Source: UBA11740 sp049273695 (GTDB taxonomy: Bacteria > Acidobacteriota > Blastocatellia > Pyrinomonadales > Pyrinomonadaceae). From it: a DNA stretch of 64,000 nucleotides. The notes below the pieces were generated by a model that ran no database searches, was not told the origin of the DNA, and saw only the letters and a program-made list of their open reading frames with translations. A program made the translations under genes and the position numbers. The stretch spans positions 62,001 through 126,000 of the forward strand of contig JBASRE010000013.1 in assembly GCA_049273695.1 (NCBI GenBank). Direction: 5' to 3'. The stretch's first letter is position 1. Every line of letters begins with the position of its first letter. Of this stretch, positions 16,053 to 23,999 are shown in pieces.

Positions 16053-17060
16053 ATGATCATTCAATCATCAGCCCCAACCCGCGTTGATCTGGCGGGGGGC
16101 ACCATCGACATCTGGCCGCTCTATCTTTTCCATCCGGGCGCGATGACGGTGAACTTCGCGGTTTCGCTGCTGGCATCGGTCCGTATCGAAACGCGCAACG
16201 ACAATCGAATCATTCTCGAGTCGCGCGATCGCGCCGTTGGCTTTGAGACAACCGTGGACGGTATCGCCGAGCTCGCGCATGACGACCGGCTTGAGATGGT
16301 TTCCAAGATGGTTCACTTCTTCCGACCGGAGCGAGGCTTTCATCTGGTTGCGAATAGCGATGCTCCCGCGGGCGCGGGCATTTCGGGTTCATCGGCGTTG
16401 GCAATTGCGCTCATTGGCGCGCTGAACCGGCTGGTCGGCAATCGTTACGACGAGCGAAAGTTCATCACCATCGCGGCCAACATCGAAACCACCGTTATCA
16501 AAGTCCCAGCCGGCTTTCAGGATTATCATCCGGCATTCCACGGTTCAGTTTCATGCATTCACTTTCGGCCGGACGGGATCGAACGCGAACACCTGAACAT
16601 TGACCACGAAGAGATCGAACGGCGCTTTGTGATTTGCTACACCGGCGAACCGCGCAACTCGGGTATCAACAATTGGGACATCTTCAAACGTCACATCGAC
16701 GGTGACGCCGAACTGTTTCAGATCTTCGAGAAGATTCGCGAGGCAGCGACGCGCATGCGAGCCGCGCTGGCGGCGAACGACTGGGCTGAAGTTGGAAACG
16801 TGATGCGCGGCGCCTATCCAAATCGCAAGCGACTCGCGCCGGGAATGACAACGCCGAACATGGATGCGCTGGTCGCGAAGGCGCTGGCAAACGGCGCCGA
16901 AGCGGCCAAGGTTTGCGGCGCCGGCGGTGGCGGCTGCATCGCCTTTCTCTGTCCGCCGGAACGGAAGCAGGAAGTTGAACGCGCGCTAGCTGCAGAAGAG
17001 GGCGTGGAGGTCTTGGATTGGAAGGTTGCGCGTGAGGGATTAGTAGTGAAGCAGAGCTGA
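16053..17060 (+). CDS. GHMP family sugar kinase (heptose-7-phosphate kinase-like)
   Basis: 335 residues. The three GHMP motifs are visible: N-terminal substrate motif SAPTRVDLAGGTIDIWP, the ATP-binding PAGAGISGSSALAIAL (~residues 105-120, PxxxGLGSSAA type) and the C-terminal GAGGGGCIAFLC. The N-terminus and overall length resemble D-glycero-alpha-D-manno-heptose 7-phosphate kinases and related L-fucose kinase-like enzymes, which act in making nucleotide-activated sugars for surface polysaccharide. The exact sugar is not determined. No other heptose genes are adjacent, so the context does not confirm the pathway. Confidence 0.8.
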   Translation: MIIQSSAPTRVDLAGGTIDIWPLYLFHPGAMTVNFAVSLLASVRIETRNDNRIILESRDRAVGFETTVDGIAELAHDDRLEMVSKMVHFFRPERGFHLVANSDAPAGAGISGSSALAIALIGALNRLVGNRYDERKFITIAANIETTVIKVPAGFQDYHPAFHGSVSCIHFRPDGIEREHLNIDHEEIERRFVICYTGEPRNSGINNWDIFKRHIDGDAELFQIFEKIREAATRMRAALAANDWAEVGNVMRGAYPNRKRLAPGMTTPNMDALVAKALANGAEAAKVCGAGGGGCIAFLCPPERKQEVERALAAEEGVEVLDWKVAREGLVVKQS

Positions 17061-18098
17061 CTAGCCGTCTTTTTGTTGCTTCACTGCTTCCACCACCGCC
17101 GCCAACCGCGCGATTTTCTGTTCACGCGTCTCGCCAGCCACCGGCCCGGTATCGACTACGCCGGCATAACTTCCTCTAGTCATCAGTGAGCGATCCGGAT
17201 CGCCCGTAGGCGTGTGCGAGGCTGTTGAAGTCGGCTGCGTCGCTGGCGCAACTGAATCCGGCGCGAGATCGGAAGGCGTCTCAGCGCCCGCAACCGGTGA
17301 AGCTGTTGCTGCGGCTTCGCTCAAAGGAGCGGCTGACGCTGCGCCGGTTGCCGCTTGTGCTTCCGCGGCGGGACGGTGCGCATCGGCAGTGGGCGAAGAA
17401 TCCACGACAGTTGCTGATGCAGGTTCTGGTGCGCCACCTTCTGCTCGTTGTCTCTTAACGGCTTCCGCCAGTTGAGTTAGCCGCGCAATCTTTTGCTCCT
17501 TCGACTCTCCCACAACCGGTCCAGTGTCTTTGAAGCCCGAGTAAGTGGATCTGGTATTGAGTGTTCGATCCGGATCGCCTGTGGGTTTGGCCGCCGGCGG
17601 AGGCGCCATCGCTTTTTCAACAACCGCAGATCCTTGAGCCGCAAGCGCTGAAGGTTTCGCAGTAGCGACCGGAGGTGCAGCAGCGGCAGCCGGTTTCGCA
17701 GCAGGGGCACCGTGCGCAGGCGCAGAGCCTTCGGGTTCGACAATCACGAAAACGCCGCGGTCATTCTTCTTAATGACCGGCATCGTGCCACCGGCGGCTT
17801 GCAGCAACGCCGCCAACTCGAATTCGACAAATCGGCTCTGCTTATCGGGATCGCGCACGTGTCCCAGCGGTGGGCCCATGTAGAGCGTGCCGCAAATCTG
17901 ACACTTGAACAGCACGTCATCGCCGCGCAGGTGAACATCTGACAACTCACCCGCGGTCTTCAACTGCTTCAGATGGCCGTTGCAGAGTTTGTTCTTTTCG
18001 TTACGCTCGTTGCAGACCGTCTGCGCGTTCGTGATGCGTTTCGGAACGGGAGGAGCCGTGGCGTTCGTTGCAGTGGTTTCGGTGACGTTTGCTGACAT
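17061..18098 (-). CDS. Zinc-ribbon-like protein with a duplicated ~45-residue motif
   Basis: 345 residues, no signal peptide or membrane segment. Cysteines C29, C39, C66 and C69 (CNERNEKNKLC, CQIC) suggest one metal site. A folded region follows to ~120, then long Ala/Pro-rich linkers. A motif of about 45 residues occurs twice, at 172-216 and 297-341: PTGDPDR-L-TR--Y-G, then DTGPV-GE--EQKIARL and a helix ending VKQ/VKR. The repeats are separated by an 80-residue Ala-rich linker. I do not recognise the family. The layout suggests a cytoplasmic scaffold with two short binding modules, which is inference. Confidence 0.75.
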   Translation of the reverse strand: MSANVTETTATNATAPPVPKRITNAQTVCNERNEKNKLCNGHLKQLKTAGELSDVHLRGDDVLFKCQICGTLYMGPPLGHVRDPDKQSRFVEFELAALLQAAGGTMPVIKKNDRGVFVIVEPEGSAPAHGAPAAKPAAAAAPPVATAKPSALAAQGSAVVEKAMAPPPAAKPTGDPDRTLNTRSTYSGFKDTGPVVGESKEQKIARLTQLAEAVKRQRAEGGAPEPASATVVDSSPTADAHRPAAEAQAATGAASAAPLSEAAATASPVAGAETPSDLAPDSVAPATQPTSTASHTPTGDPDRSLMTRGSYAGVVDTGPVAGETREQKIARLAAVVEAVKQQKDG

Positions 18099-18229
18099 CG
18101 GCGATTTGAGTAATTGCAGGTTAGCAGTTCAACTTCACAATTCTCGCGCAAATCTTAATTACTAAGACGAGTCGCGTCAAACCATAATTGGTAATGACAT
18201 AACTTGACGCGGAAACGGTTGAGAGCGCG

Positions 18230-18485
18230 CAGGGCGCGCGAAAGCATAAAGCCCGGGGCGTCAGCCCCGGGGGAACGGCACCACCTCGGCCGAGCCCGCG
18301 GAGCGGGCGACCGAGGCATGAACGAGTTTTTTTGCGCAAAGAGAAAGGTTAGATTTCGCGATAACCAAACGAAGGACAAACTTGGAACGGACTGTCGCCC
18401 GCTCCGCGGGCTTGATCATATTCCGGCGCCGGAACCTGGGGCTGAGGCCCCAGGCTTTATGCTTACGCCCGCTCCGCGGGCTGAG
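18230..18485. repeat. Cluster of GC-rich palindromes (GCCCGCGGAGCGGGC, GGGGCGTCAGCCCC)
   Basis: In this 488-bp gap between 18098 and 18587 the left half holds GCCCGGGGCGTCAGCCCCGG (from 18251) and GCCCGCGGAGCGGGC (18294-18308). The right half holds GCCCGCTCCGCGGGC (18397-18411), CCTGGGGCTGAGGCCCCAGG (from 18436) and a further GCCCGCTCCGCGGGC (18468-18482). The halves are inverted copies of each other. A long frame on the plus strand (18204-18554) runs through the repeats and is not a gene. Confidence 0.7.
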
Positions 18486-18527
18486 CTACCTATCAATACC
18501 GTTTCCAGTTTCACGCACTTGCACAAG

Positions 18528-18557
18528 CACCGCGCTGAAGCGCGGTGTGAATGAGAG
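18528..18557. repeat. Single palindrome, GCTTCAGC family
   Basis: CACCGCGCTGAAGCGCGGTG followed by TGAATGAGA, the same flank as the copies at 785-933 and 47873-48065. It lies directly upstream of the Nudix gene. Confidence 0.7.
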
Positions 18558-18586
18558 GCGGATATCGAGCATGCTATCCTTCGCTC

Positions 18587-19060
18587 GTGTTCGCGAAAAT
18601 CTTTGGCTCGATCTTTCGTATTGTTCCGGGCGTATTTCGTCGCAGACTCGTGCGTATCGGCCAGCGCCGCTTCACGGTTACGGCGGGCGCGTTTGTGTTT
18701 GATGAGCAGGGCCGCATCCTGCTCCTCGAACACGAATTTCGTCCGGACAGTCGTTGGGGAATTCCCGGGGGCTTTCTCAACAAAAGCGAACAACCGGAGG
18801 ACGCCATGCGCCGCGAGCTGCGCGAAGAAGTCGCATTGGAAGTTGATGACGTTCAGCTTCTTTTTGCGCGCACCCTGCCCAGGCCGCGTCAGGTTGAGAT
18901 TCACTTCGCGTGCACCACGAAGGGCAAGCCGACTCCGAGCAGTTTCGAAATCCGAAAGGCCGCCTGGTTCGCTCCCGATGAACTGCCGGACGATCTCTCG
19001 GGAGATCAGCGTCGAATGATCAGACGCGCGATCGAAGTTAGAGACAAACGGCAAAAATGA
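18587..19060 (+). CDS. Nudix hydrolase
   Basis: About 158 residues from GTG 18587; an in-frame ATG at 18551 lies inside the upstream palindrome and is less likely. A basic, partly hydrophobic N-terminus (FAKIFGSIFRIVPGVFRRRL) precedes the Nudix domain. The Nudix box is GFLNKSEQPEDAMRRELREE with the expected E and REL-EE residues; the usual following Gly is Ala (VALEV). The domain cleaves nucleoside diphosphate-linked compounds with Mg2+; the substrate cannot be read from the sequence. The upstream repeat separates it from other genes. Confidence 0.87.
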   Translation: MFAKIFGSIFRIVPGVFRRRLVRIGQRRFTVTAGAFVFDEQGRILLLEHEFRPDSRWGIPGGFLNKSEQPEDAMRRELREEVALEVDDVQLLFARTLPRPRQVEIHFACTTKGKPTPSSFEIRKAAWFAPDELPDDLSGDQRRMIRRAIEVRDKRQK

Positions 19061-19106
19061 TGTATTCTACGCCTCGAAATTCATCACAATTTACCAGGAG
19101 AAGAAG

Positions 19107-19733
19107 ATGGCGGCACCAAGTGTCCAGCTAATTCCCCCGCCCGAAGTGGTCATGCAGGCTCTGCGCAAGACCGGCGCGTTTCGCGAAGGGCATTTCGTTT
19201 ATCCGAACGGCAAACACACCGCGCATTACTTTCAGATGCCTTTGGCGTTTCGGCTCTATGACACCGCCCGCGTTTTGGCGGTCGCGCTCAGCCGCAAGTT
19301 CCGTGTCGAACGCGACATCGCCAGCCAACTGCCCAAGGTGGCCGTCATCAGTCCGAGTTCAGGCGGAATTCCGGTCGCGTTCGGCGTGCGCGAAGCGCTC
19401 AGCGCCGAGCAGATCTATTGGGCCGAACAGGATTGTGCGACTAACAAACGCGCCTTTCGCCAATACGTGAACCAGGGCGACATCAATCCCTGCATCATTG
19501 TCGACGACATCATCCGCAGCGGCAGCGCAATTGAGGAAACGGTCGAGCTGGTGAAAGAGCTAGGCTCGCCGATCATCGGCTGCGGCGCGATCGTCCGCTT
19601 CACCTCTGCGCCGGACAACATCGGGGGCGTTCCCATTAAGTCACTGGTTGAGTTTGAGGAGCACTTCTACGACCGGGCTGAGGATTGCGTGGAATGTAAG
19701 AAAGGCGTGCCGGAAGAGCTGGTGCGTTTCTGA
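19107..19733 (+). CDS. PyrE-like phosphoribosyltransferase
   Basis: 208 residues with a good ribosome site (AGGAGAAGAAG) before the ATG. The PRPP-binding motif is CIIVDDIIRSGSAIEETVEL (~residues 131-150), and the N-terminal part (GAFREGHFVYPNGKHTAHYF) matches orotate phosphoribosyltransferases, which bind a product-side loop there. VAVISPSSGGIPVAFGVREA is the usual PPi-loop context. OPRTase makes orotidine monophosphate in pyrimidine synthesis. The sequence diverges from typical PyrE (IYWAEQD in place of the usual YRRKE-type loop), so a related salvage role remains possible. Other pyr genes are not adjacent. Confidence 0.78.
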   Translation: MAAPSVQLIPPPEVVMQALRKTGAFREGHFVYPNGKHTAHYFQMPLAFRLYDTARVLAVALSRKFRVERDIASQLPKVAVISPSSGGIPVAFGVREALSAEQIYWAEQDCATNKRAFRQYVNQGDINPCIIVDDIIRSGSAIEETVELVKELGSPIIGCGAIVRFTSAPDNIGGVPIKSLVEFEEHFYDRAEDCVECKKGVPEELVRF

Positions 19734-19745
19734 CCCGCTCGTCGT

Positions 19746-20039
19746 TTACAGAAGCTTCTTTCTGATCCAACTTGGATTGCGGCGACAGTCCAGGACTGCA
19801 TAGATACGAACTGAGTTCTCTTCCACTTTATAGAAAACGGCGAACGGAAAGCGCTTAGCCAGTAAACGATGATAGCCGCTTTAAGGTTTGCTGTGAATGC
19901 CGCCGTAGATTTTTAGCGACTCAATGTCGGCGTAAAGATTCGTCAGAAAATAAGATCCCAAACCCGCCCCTTGCTCCTCGTAAAAGTGAAATCCATCGAC
20001 AAGGTCACGTTTGGCACTGTGGAGGATTTCGACCTTCAT
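19746..20039 (-). pseudogene. RelE/ParE family toxin broken by an in-frame stop
   Basis: From ATG 20039 the frame reads MKVEILHSAKRDLVDGFHFY and continues to IYGGIHSKP, where TAA occurs at 19883-19881. Past this single codon the same frame continues without another stop: SGYHRLLAKRFPFAVFYKVE, then SVRIYAVLDCRRNPSWIRKK to TAA at 19746. The full 97-codon frame matches the length and the HRLLAKRFPF-YK and VLDCRRNP-WI signatures of ParE-like toxins. One ochre mutation has therefore removed the C-terminal half. Its ATG overlaps the stop of the antitoxin gene. Confidence 0.85.
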
Positions 20040-20254
20040 GAAATCTCGCGGGTAATATCTGTCTTCGCTTGCTCCCAATCAACGAAATGCGCTTTGCCGT
20101 CATCAACCAGACGCTGTCGAGCATCGAGAATTTCCTTCTGCCATTCGTGAACGACAATGGCGTCTTCGTGCCGACGAAGATCATCCCAAAGCGCCTCCAT
20201 GGCCTCGAGCTTCTCTTCAGTCGTCATGGTGTCAATAGCGAGTGGAGTGGACAT
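20036..20254 (-). CDS. Addiction module antitoxin (TIGR02574/PF09720 type)
   Basis: 72 residues, all helical: MTTEEKLEAMEALWDDLRRH, then HEWQKEILDARQRLVDDGKA and DWEQAKTDI. This is the usual pattern of the short antitoxins that precede ParE-like toxins (WHxxxLxxRLxxxxxG type). The stop overlaps the toxin ATG by four bases (ATGA), so the pair was translationally coupled. It is intact while its toxin is broken, so it is now an orphan that could still neutralise related toxins elsewhere in the genome (inference). Confidence 0.85.
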   Translation of the reverse strand: MSTPLAIDTMTTEEKLEAMEALWDDLRRHEDAIVVHEWQKEILDARQRLVDDGKAHFVDWEQAKTDITREIS

Positions 20255-20303
20255 CAGGTCTATTCTAACGATTCTGATTCTTCTTGCAACGGCAATTTTA
20301 TGG

Positions 20304-20918
20304 CTACATGTCGTGGCGATTCGACAGCGCCTTATCCATCGTCACTTCATCGACGTATTCAAGATCACTTCCCACGGGCATGCCCATCGCTAAGCGTGTG
20401 ACGCGCACTCCGAGCGGTTTCAGCAAACGACTGATGTAATTCGCCGTCGCTTCGCCTTCCGTGTTCGGATTGGTGGCCACGATCACTTCCCGGATCTCAA
20501 CGCCATCGTTGTTTTCCGGCTTCAGCCGCAGCAAAAGATTCTCCAGCCGCAGATCGCTGGGCCGAATGCCGCGAATCGGCGACAGCGCCCCGTGCAGCAC
20601 GTGATAGAGGCCTTTGTAACTGCGCGTCTTCTCAACCGCGAGCAGATCGTAAGGCTGCTCGATCACGCACATCAGCGAACGATCGCGTGTCGGCGAAGCA
20701 CAGAATCCGCAGGGATTAACGTCCGTAAGGTTATTGCAGACTGAGCATTCGGTGATGCGTTCTTTGACTTCGTGAAGCGCCGCAATCAGGCGTTCGACGT
20801 CGGCTTCGGTCGAGCGGAGGATATGAAACGCGAGCCGCTGCGCCGACTTCTGCCCGATGCTCGGCAGGCGTTTGAATTCGTCAATTAGTTTGGTGACGGG
20901 CTCGGCGTAGTCAAGCAT
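20304..20918 (-). CDS. recR: Recombination protein RecR
   Basis: 204 residues. N-terminal helix-hairpin-helix region (FKRLPSIGQKSAQRLAFHIL), the C4 zinc finger (CSVCNNLTDVNPCGFC, ~residues 57-72) and the Toprim domain (CVIEQPYDLLAVEKTRSYKG; EIREVIVATNPNTEGEATA) are all in place. RecR works with RecO and RecF to load RecA at gaps. The ybaB homologue lies just upstream in the same direction, the usual dnaX-ybaB-recR order, but here a repeat of ~120 bp separates them and dnaX is absent. Confidence 0.95.
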   Translation of the reverse strand: MLDYAEPVTKLIDEFKRLPSIGQKSAQRLAFHILRSTEADVERLIAALHEVKERITECSVCNNLTDVNPCGFCASPTRDRSLMCVIEQPYDLLAVEKTRSYKGLYHVLHGALSPIRGIRPSDLRLENLLLRLKPENNDGVEIREVIVATNPNTEGEATANYISRLLKPLGVRVTRLAMGMPVGSDLEYVDEVTMDKALSNRHDM

Positions 20919-20924
20919 TTCGCT

Positions 20925-21046
20925 TTTTGTGCTTTGTACTTTGTGCTTTGTTCTTTGTTGTCTCGATTAGGATTCGAGTGAATTGGTGAACGGGCAGGTG
21001 CGACCAGAGATCAAAGTACAAAGCACCAGGTACAAAGAACAAAGCC
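20925..21046. repeat. Inverted repeat of TTTGTACTTTGTG / CAAAGTACAAAG low-complexity arms
   Basis: Left arm TGTGCTTTGTACTTTGTGCT and right arm AGATCAAAGTACAAAGCACC then GTACAAAGAACAAAG. Same family as 15958-16044. It separates recR from ybaB. Confidence 0.7.
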
Positions 21047-21059
21047 ACTCAATCAGGGA

Positions 21060-21374
21060 TTAAAACAGATTTCCAAGTCCAGGAGGCAACATCGATCCGA
21101 GTTTGCTCTTCATCGCTTCGTTAACTTTACGATTGGCCTCGTTCACCGCGGCGAGAATCATGTCCTGAAGCATTTCGACATCATTTTCTTTCACCAGTTC
21201 CGGATCGACGCGCAGTGAAAGAATCTCGTGATCGCCCTTCATCGTCACGTTAACGACGCCGCCGCCGGCTGATGCTTCGACACGCATCTCGTCCATCTCG
21301 CGCGCCATCTGTTCCTGCATCTGCTGCGCCTGCTTCATCATCTGCTGAATGTTAAGTCCGCCCGGAAATTTCAT
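21060..21374 (-). CDS. YbaB/EbfC nucleoid-associated protein
   Basis: 104 residues from ATG 21374 (MKFPGGLNIQQMMKQAQQMQ), preceded by AAAAGAGG; an ATG 63 bases further up gives an atypical extension. The helical N-terminus, the central beta sheet (VRVEASAGGGVVNVTMKGDH-type strand order) and the closing helix are standard. The family forms dimers that bind DNA and is nearly always next to recR. It is probably cotranscribed with recR in spite of the intervening repeat. Confidence 0.92.
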   Translation of the reverse strand: MKFPGGLNIQQMMKQAQQMQEQMAREMDEMRVEASAGGGVVNVTMKGDHEILSLRVDPELVKENDVEMLQDMILAAVNEANRKVNEAMKSKLGSMLPPGLGNLF

Positions 21375-21520
21375 CTTATTAACCTCTTTTGGAGCGTGGG
21401 CATACTTGCCCGCATTTTGAATTCGTATGGCGAGCATCGTAGCCGTGTCTCATCGTGAATGCAAAGCAACGACACTTCAGTCAGCGATTCTTTTGCCGGC
21501 ATGTTATAACCACCGCATCC

Positions 21521-22216
21521 ATGACAAATAGTAAGACTGCCGAGCTCGTTGAGCGAACGCTCACAACGCAAACCAAACTCTACTACGACGTGATCCCGGC
21601 GACGTCGCGACCCGCGCCAATGCTTATCGCTTTGCACGGATACGGCGCGACCAAGGGGCACGCAATGCGGGAAGCAAAGATGATCGCGCCTGAAGATTTC
21701 GCGATTGCGTCGTTGCAAGGGCCTCATCAACATCTGCGAGAACCGAAAGAGAAAGGCGGCCCGCTGCGTTATGGATTCGGCTGGCTGACGAATTTCCATC
21801 CCGAGGATTCTGTCGCAGTTCATCATCGGGGCGTGCTGGACATGATTGACACGCTCGTTAGCGAAGGTATAGCTGATGCCAAACGCATTTTCCTGCTCGG
21901 CTTTTCGCAGAGCTGCGCGCTGAATTACCGCTTCGCGTTCACGCATCCGGACGTGCTACGCGGCGTGATTGGCATCTCGGGCGGATTACCCGGAGATTGG
22001 GAAAGTGCGCCGTACAAGCAAACCGACGCGGCCGTTTTTCATCTTACCGGCGAGCGCGATGAGTTTTATGGGCCATCACGCGTGGCGAACTACTCCGCCC
22101 AATTGCGACAGCGCGCGAAAGACGTTGAGTTTCGGAGTTACGATGCCGGGCATGAGATCTCGCCCGCGATGCGGAACGACATCGGCGAATGGTTGAGGCA
22201 AAAAGCGACTGTCTAA
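21521..22216 (+). CDS. Alpha/beta hydrolase (phospholipase/carboxylesterase family)
   Basis: 231 residues from ATG 21521. The core has an oxyanion region LIALHGYGATKG, the nucleophile elbow GFSQSCAL (Ser in G-F-S-Q-S), a likely acid in HLTGERDEFYG and the catalytic His in YDAGHEIS. This set matches the carboxylesterase/phospholipase (PF02230) family, small cytoplasmic esterases of broad specificity. No signal peptide. The gene faces away from ybaB across a short divergent gap of ~150 bp. Confidence 0.87.
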   Translation: MTNSKTAELVERTLTTQTKLYYDVIPATSRPAPMLIALHGYGATKGHAMREAKMIAPEDFAIASLQGPHQHLREPKEKGGPLRYGFGWLTNFHPEDSVAVHHRGVLDMIDTLVSEGIADAKRIFLLGFSQSCALNYRFAFTHPDVLRGVIGISGGLPGDWESAPYKQTDAAVFHLTGERDEFYGPSRVANYSAQLRQRAKDVEFRSYDAGHEISPAMRNDIGEWLRQKATV

Positions 22217-22228
22217 CGCGTCAAGGTT

Positions 22229-22281
22229 TAGAGGCCGCACTTGTGCGGCTCCGGGAACGCGCCGGACAAGTCCGGCGTCTA
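22229..22281. repeat. Two adjacent palindromes
   Basis: GCCGCACTTGTGCGGC (22233-22248) and GCGCCGGACAAGTCCGGCGTC follow one another just before the DUF1287 gene. Their layout resembles the other intergenic palindrome families. Confidence 0.6.
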
Positions 22282-22290
22282 AGCGTAATC

Positions 22291-22950
22291 ATGAAATTCT
22301 TTTCGACCGCACTTCTCTTGACCGCATTCCTGCTGGCCGCGGCCTGTGGCCAGCAACAAGTCGCGAGAACAATCCCGCCGCTTAAACCGCCCGAGCAGCA
22401 AACCGAAGTCCGCGCGTTGGCGGCGAACAGCTCGCCGAACATCAAACTGATAATTGACGGCGCGACGGATCAGGTAGGGAAGACGACCAGCTACGATCCC
22501 TCATACCAAAAGCTCGACTATCCGAACGGCGACGTTCCGATCGAGACCGGCGTCTGCTCAGATGTGATCATTCGCGCGTTTCGCACGGCAAGCATCGACC
22601 TGCAAAAAGAAGTTCACGAAGACATGAAAGGTAACTTCTCTTCGTACCCCACGAAGTGGGGATTGCGCGGCACGGACCGCAACATCGATCATCGCCGCGT
22701 ACCCAACCTGCAAACTTATTTCGCGCGCAAAGGCAAAGAGGTCGCGACGACCGGGAGCGCGGACACCTATCTACCGGGCGACATCGTGACGTGGGACCTG
22801 GGTGGTGGCATCGATCACGTCGGCATAGTCACCAACGTTTGGTACAAACCTTCGCAGCGCTATCTCATCGTTCACAACATCGGATCGGGCACGCGCATGG
22901 AAGACGTTCTGTTCGCGTGGAAGATCACGGGGCACTATCGATATTTTTGA
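22291..22950 (+). CDS. DUF1287 family lipoprotein
   Basis: 219 residues. The signal peptide ends in a lipobox (LLAAACGQ, Cys ~20), so it should be lipid-anchored. The mature part carries the DUF1287 pattern: YPNGDVPIETGVCSDVIIRA with its Cys, a conserved region DRNIDHRRVPNLQTYF, and LPGDIVTWDLGGGIDHVGIV. The Cys, His and Asp arrangement suggests an NlpC/P60-like cysteine hydrolase fold. This is inference; the family (YijF type) has no settled function. It probably acts in the periplasm on the envelope. Confidence 0.83.
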   Translation: MKFFSTALLLTAFLLAAACGQQQVARTIPPLKPPEQQTEVRALAANSSPNIKLIIDGATDQVGKTTSYDPSYQKLDYPNGDVPIETGVCSDVIIRAFRTASIDLQKEVHEDMKGNFSSYPTKWGLRGTDRNIDHRRVPNLQTYFARKGKEVATTGSADTYLPGDIVTWDLGGGIDHVGIVTNVWYKPSQRYLIVHNIGSGTRMEDVLFAWKITGHYRYF

Positions 22951-22965
22951 GAACCTAAAGATCTC

Positions 22966-23196
22966 CTAATGCCTCAATAACGTGTTGATAATCGGCACCA
23001 AGGTCTCAATAACGCCGATCAGAAAGAACACAAGAATTGTCACGGCGACCATCAAGTCTTTAAATTCAAGAACGATTTCGCGGCAATGTCTTAGGCAAAC
23101 TCTGAATTGAACCAGGGTGTTAGCAAGTGTCTCAAGGCGACGATCCCGGAGATCAACGCCTTGATGGCGGGCCTTGTTAGTAGTTCGACCAGACAT
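22966..23196 (-). CDS. Possible small membrane protein
   Basis: A 76-residue frame from an ATG with weak GGA upstream. The N-terminal half is basic and polar, and one strong hydrophobic segment lies near the C-terminus (LMVAVTILVFFLIGVIETLV). No family is recognised. It converges with the DUF1287 gene 15 bp away. It could be a chance frame; the membrane segment is the only support. Confidence 0.35.
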   Translation of the reverse strand: MSGRTTNKARHQGVDLRDRRLETLANTLVQFRVCLRHCREIVLEFKDLMVAVTILVFFLIGVIETLVPIINTLLRH

Positions 23197-23412
23197 GACG
23201 AATTTCCAGTGAAAAGATTTTTATAAGAACGGCTAACCCTAGTGCGCAAGTTAGCCCTGATAACGGTTCACCGCAACTTAATGCCGTCAAATTTCAGACA
23301 AGTGGCTGGCACAGTAGAGATTACGAGCCATCGCAACATCGGACGCAGCGTCACGCATATTGAAGCGTGTCGGCAATCACGTGAACTCAGGGTCCAAGTC
23401 CATTGGATCCCT

Positions 23413-23458
23413 AGTACGAATCGGCTCAGCGTGATAGATTGCCGCGCCGATTCGTACT
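23413..23458. repeat. Perfect 13-bp inverted repeat with 20-nt loop
   Basis: AGTACGAATCGGC (23413-23425) and GCCGATTCGTACT (23446-23458) lie 60 bp before the SnoaL-like gene at 23518, with no T run. Apart from this hairpin nothing is seen in the gap 23197-23517. Confidence 0.6.
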
Positions 23459-23517
23459 GAATTGAAGGTTTGCCCGGTCCATAAACATCTGGCTCCTCCG
23501 GAGCCTTACATCGCTCC

Positions 23518-23970
23518 ATGAAATATCGAATTCTCAAATCCGTACTGCTCGTCACGATTGTCACTGCGTCTGTTCCGTCGTTCGCTCAGAATCGAGGGAA
23601 TGAGAAATCAATCTCCGCCATCCGGGCCGTGCTCGACGCGCAGGTGGCGGCCTGGAACCGTGGCGATCTCGAAGGCTACATGGACGGCTATCAACGCTCG
23701 CCTGACACCGTCTTTATCTCTGGCGATCGCGTTACCCGCGGCTGGAAAACCGTCCTCGAGCGCTACAAGCGAAGCTACGACACGCGCGAGAAGATGGGCG
23801 TGCTGAAATTTTCCGACGTGGAGATCACCATGCTAAGCGCAGACACGGCGCTCGTGCTTGGCCGTTGGCAGTTGCGCACCAAAGACGAGCCGCGCGGTCG
23901 CTTTACGCTGCTGTTCAGAAGAACAAAGGACGGGTGGCGAATCGTTCACGATCACACGTCGAGCGCGTGA
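23518..23970 (+). CDS. Exported SnoaL-like (DUF4440) protein
   Basis: 150 residues with a signal peptide (MKYRILKSVLLVTIVTASVP, SFAQ). The mature part is one NTF2-like domain of DUF4440 type: IRAVLDAQVAAWNRGDLEGY at the N-terminal helix, VFISGDRVTRGWKTVLERYK, and the closing strands FTLLFRRTKDGWRIVHDHTS. Such domains bind small molecules or act as ketosteroid isomerase-like enzymes; no substrate is known here. A related exported protein is encoded at 28242-28883. The permease that follows may overlap its stop. Confidence 0.82.
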   Translation: MKYRILKSVLLVTIVTASVPSFAQNRGNEKSISAIRAVLDAQVAAWNRGDLEGYMDGYQRSPDTVFISGDRVTRGWKTVLERYKRSYDTREKMGVLKFSDVEITMLSADTALVLGRWQLRTKDEPRGRFTLLFRRTKDGWRIVHDHTSSA

Positions 23971-23999
23971 GTGTCGCTACCCCTCGCGGTACTGCCTTT

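Noticed and set aside
16053..17060. Galactokinase call for the GHMP kinase
   Set aside because: The N-terminal substrate motif and the length fit the heptose/fucose-kinase-like branch better than the galactokinase signature.
18204..18554. 116-residue open frame on the plus strand
   Set aside because: It runs through the palindrome cluster 18230-18557; its composition follows the repeats and it has no domain or ribosome site.
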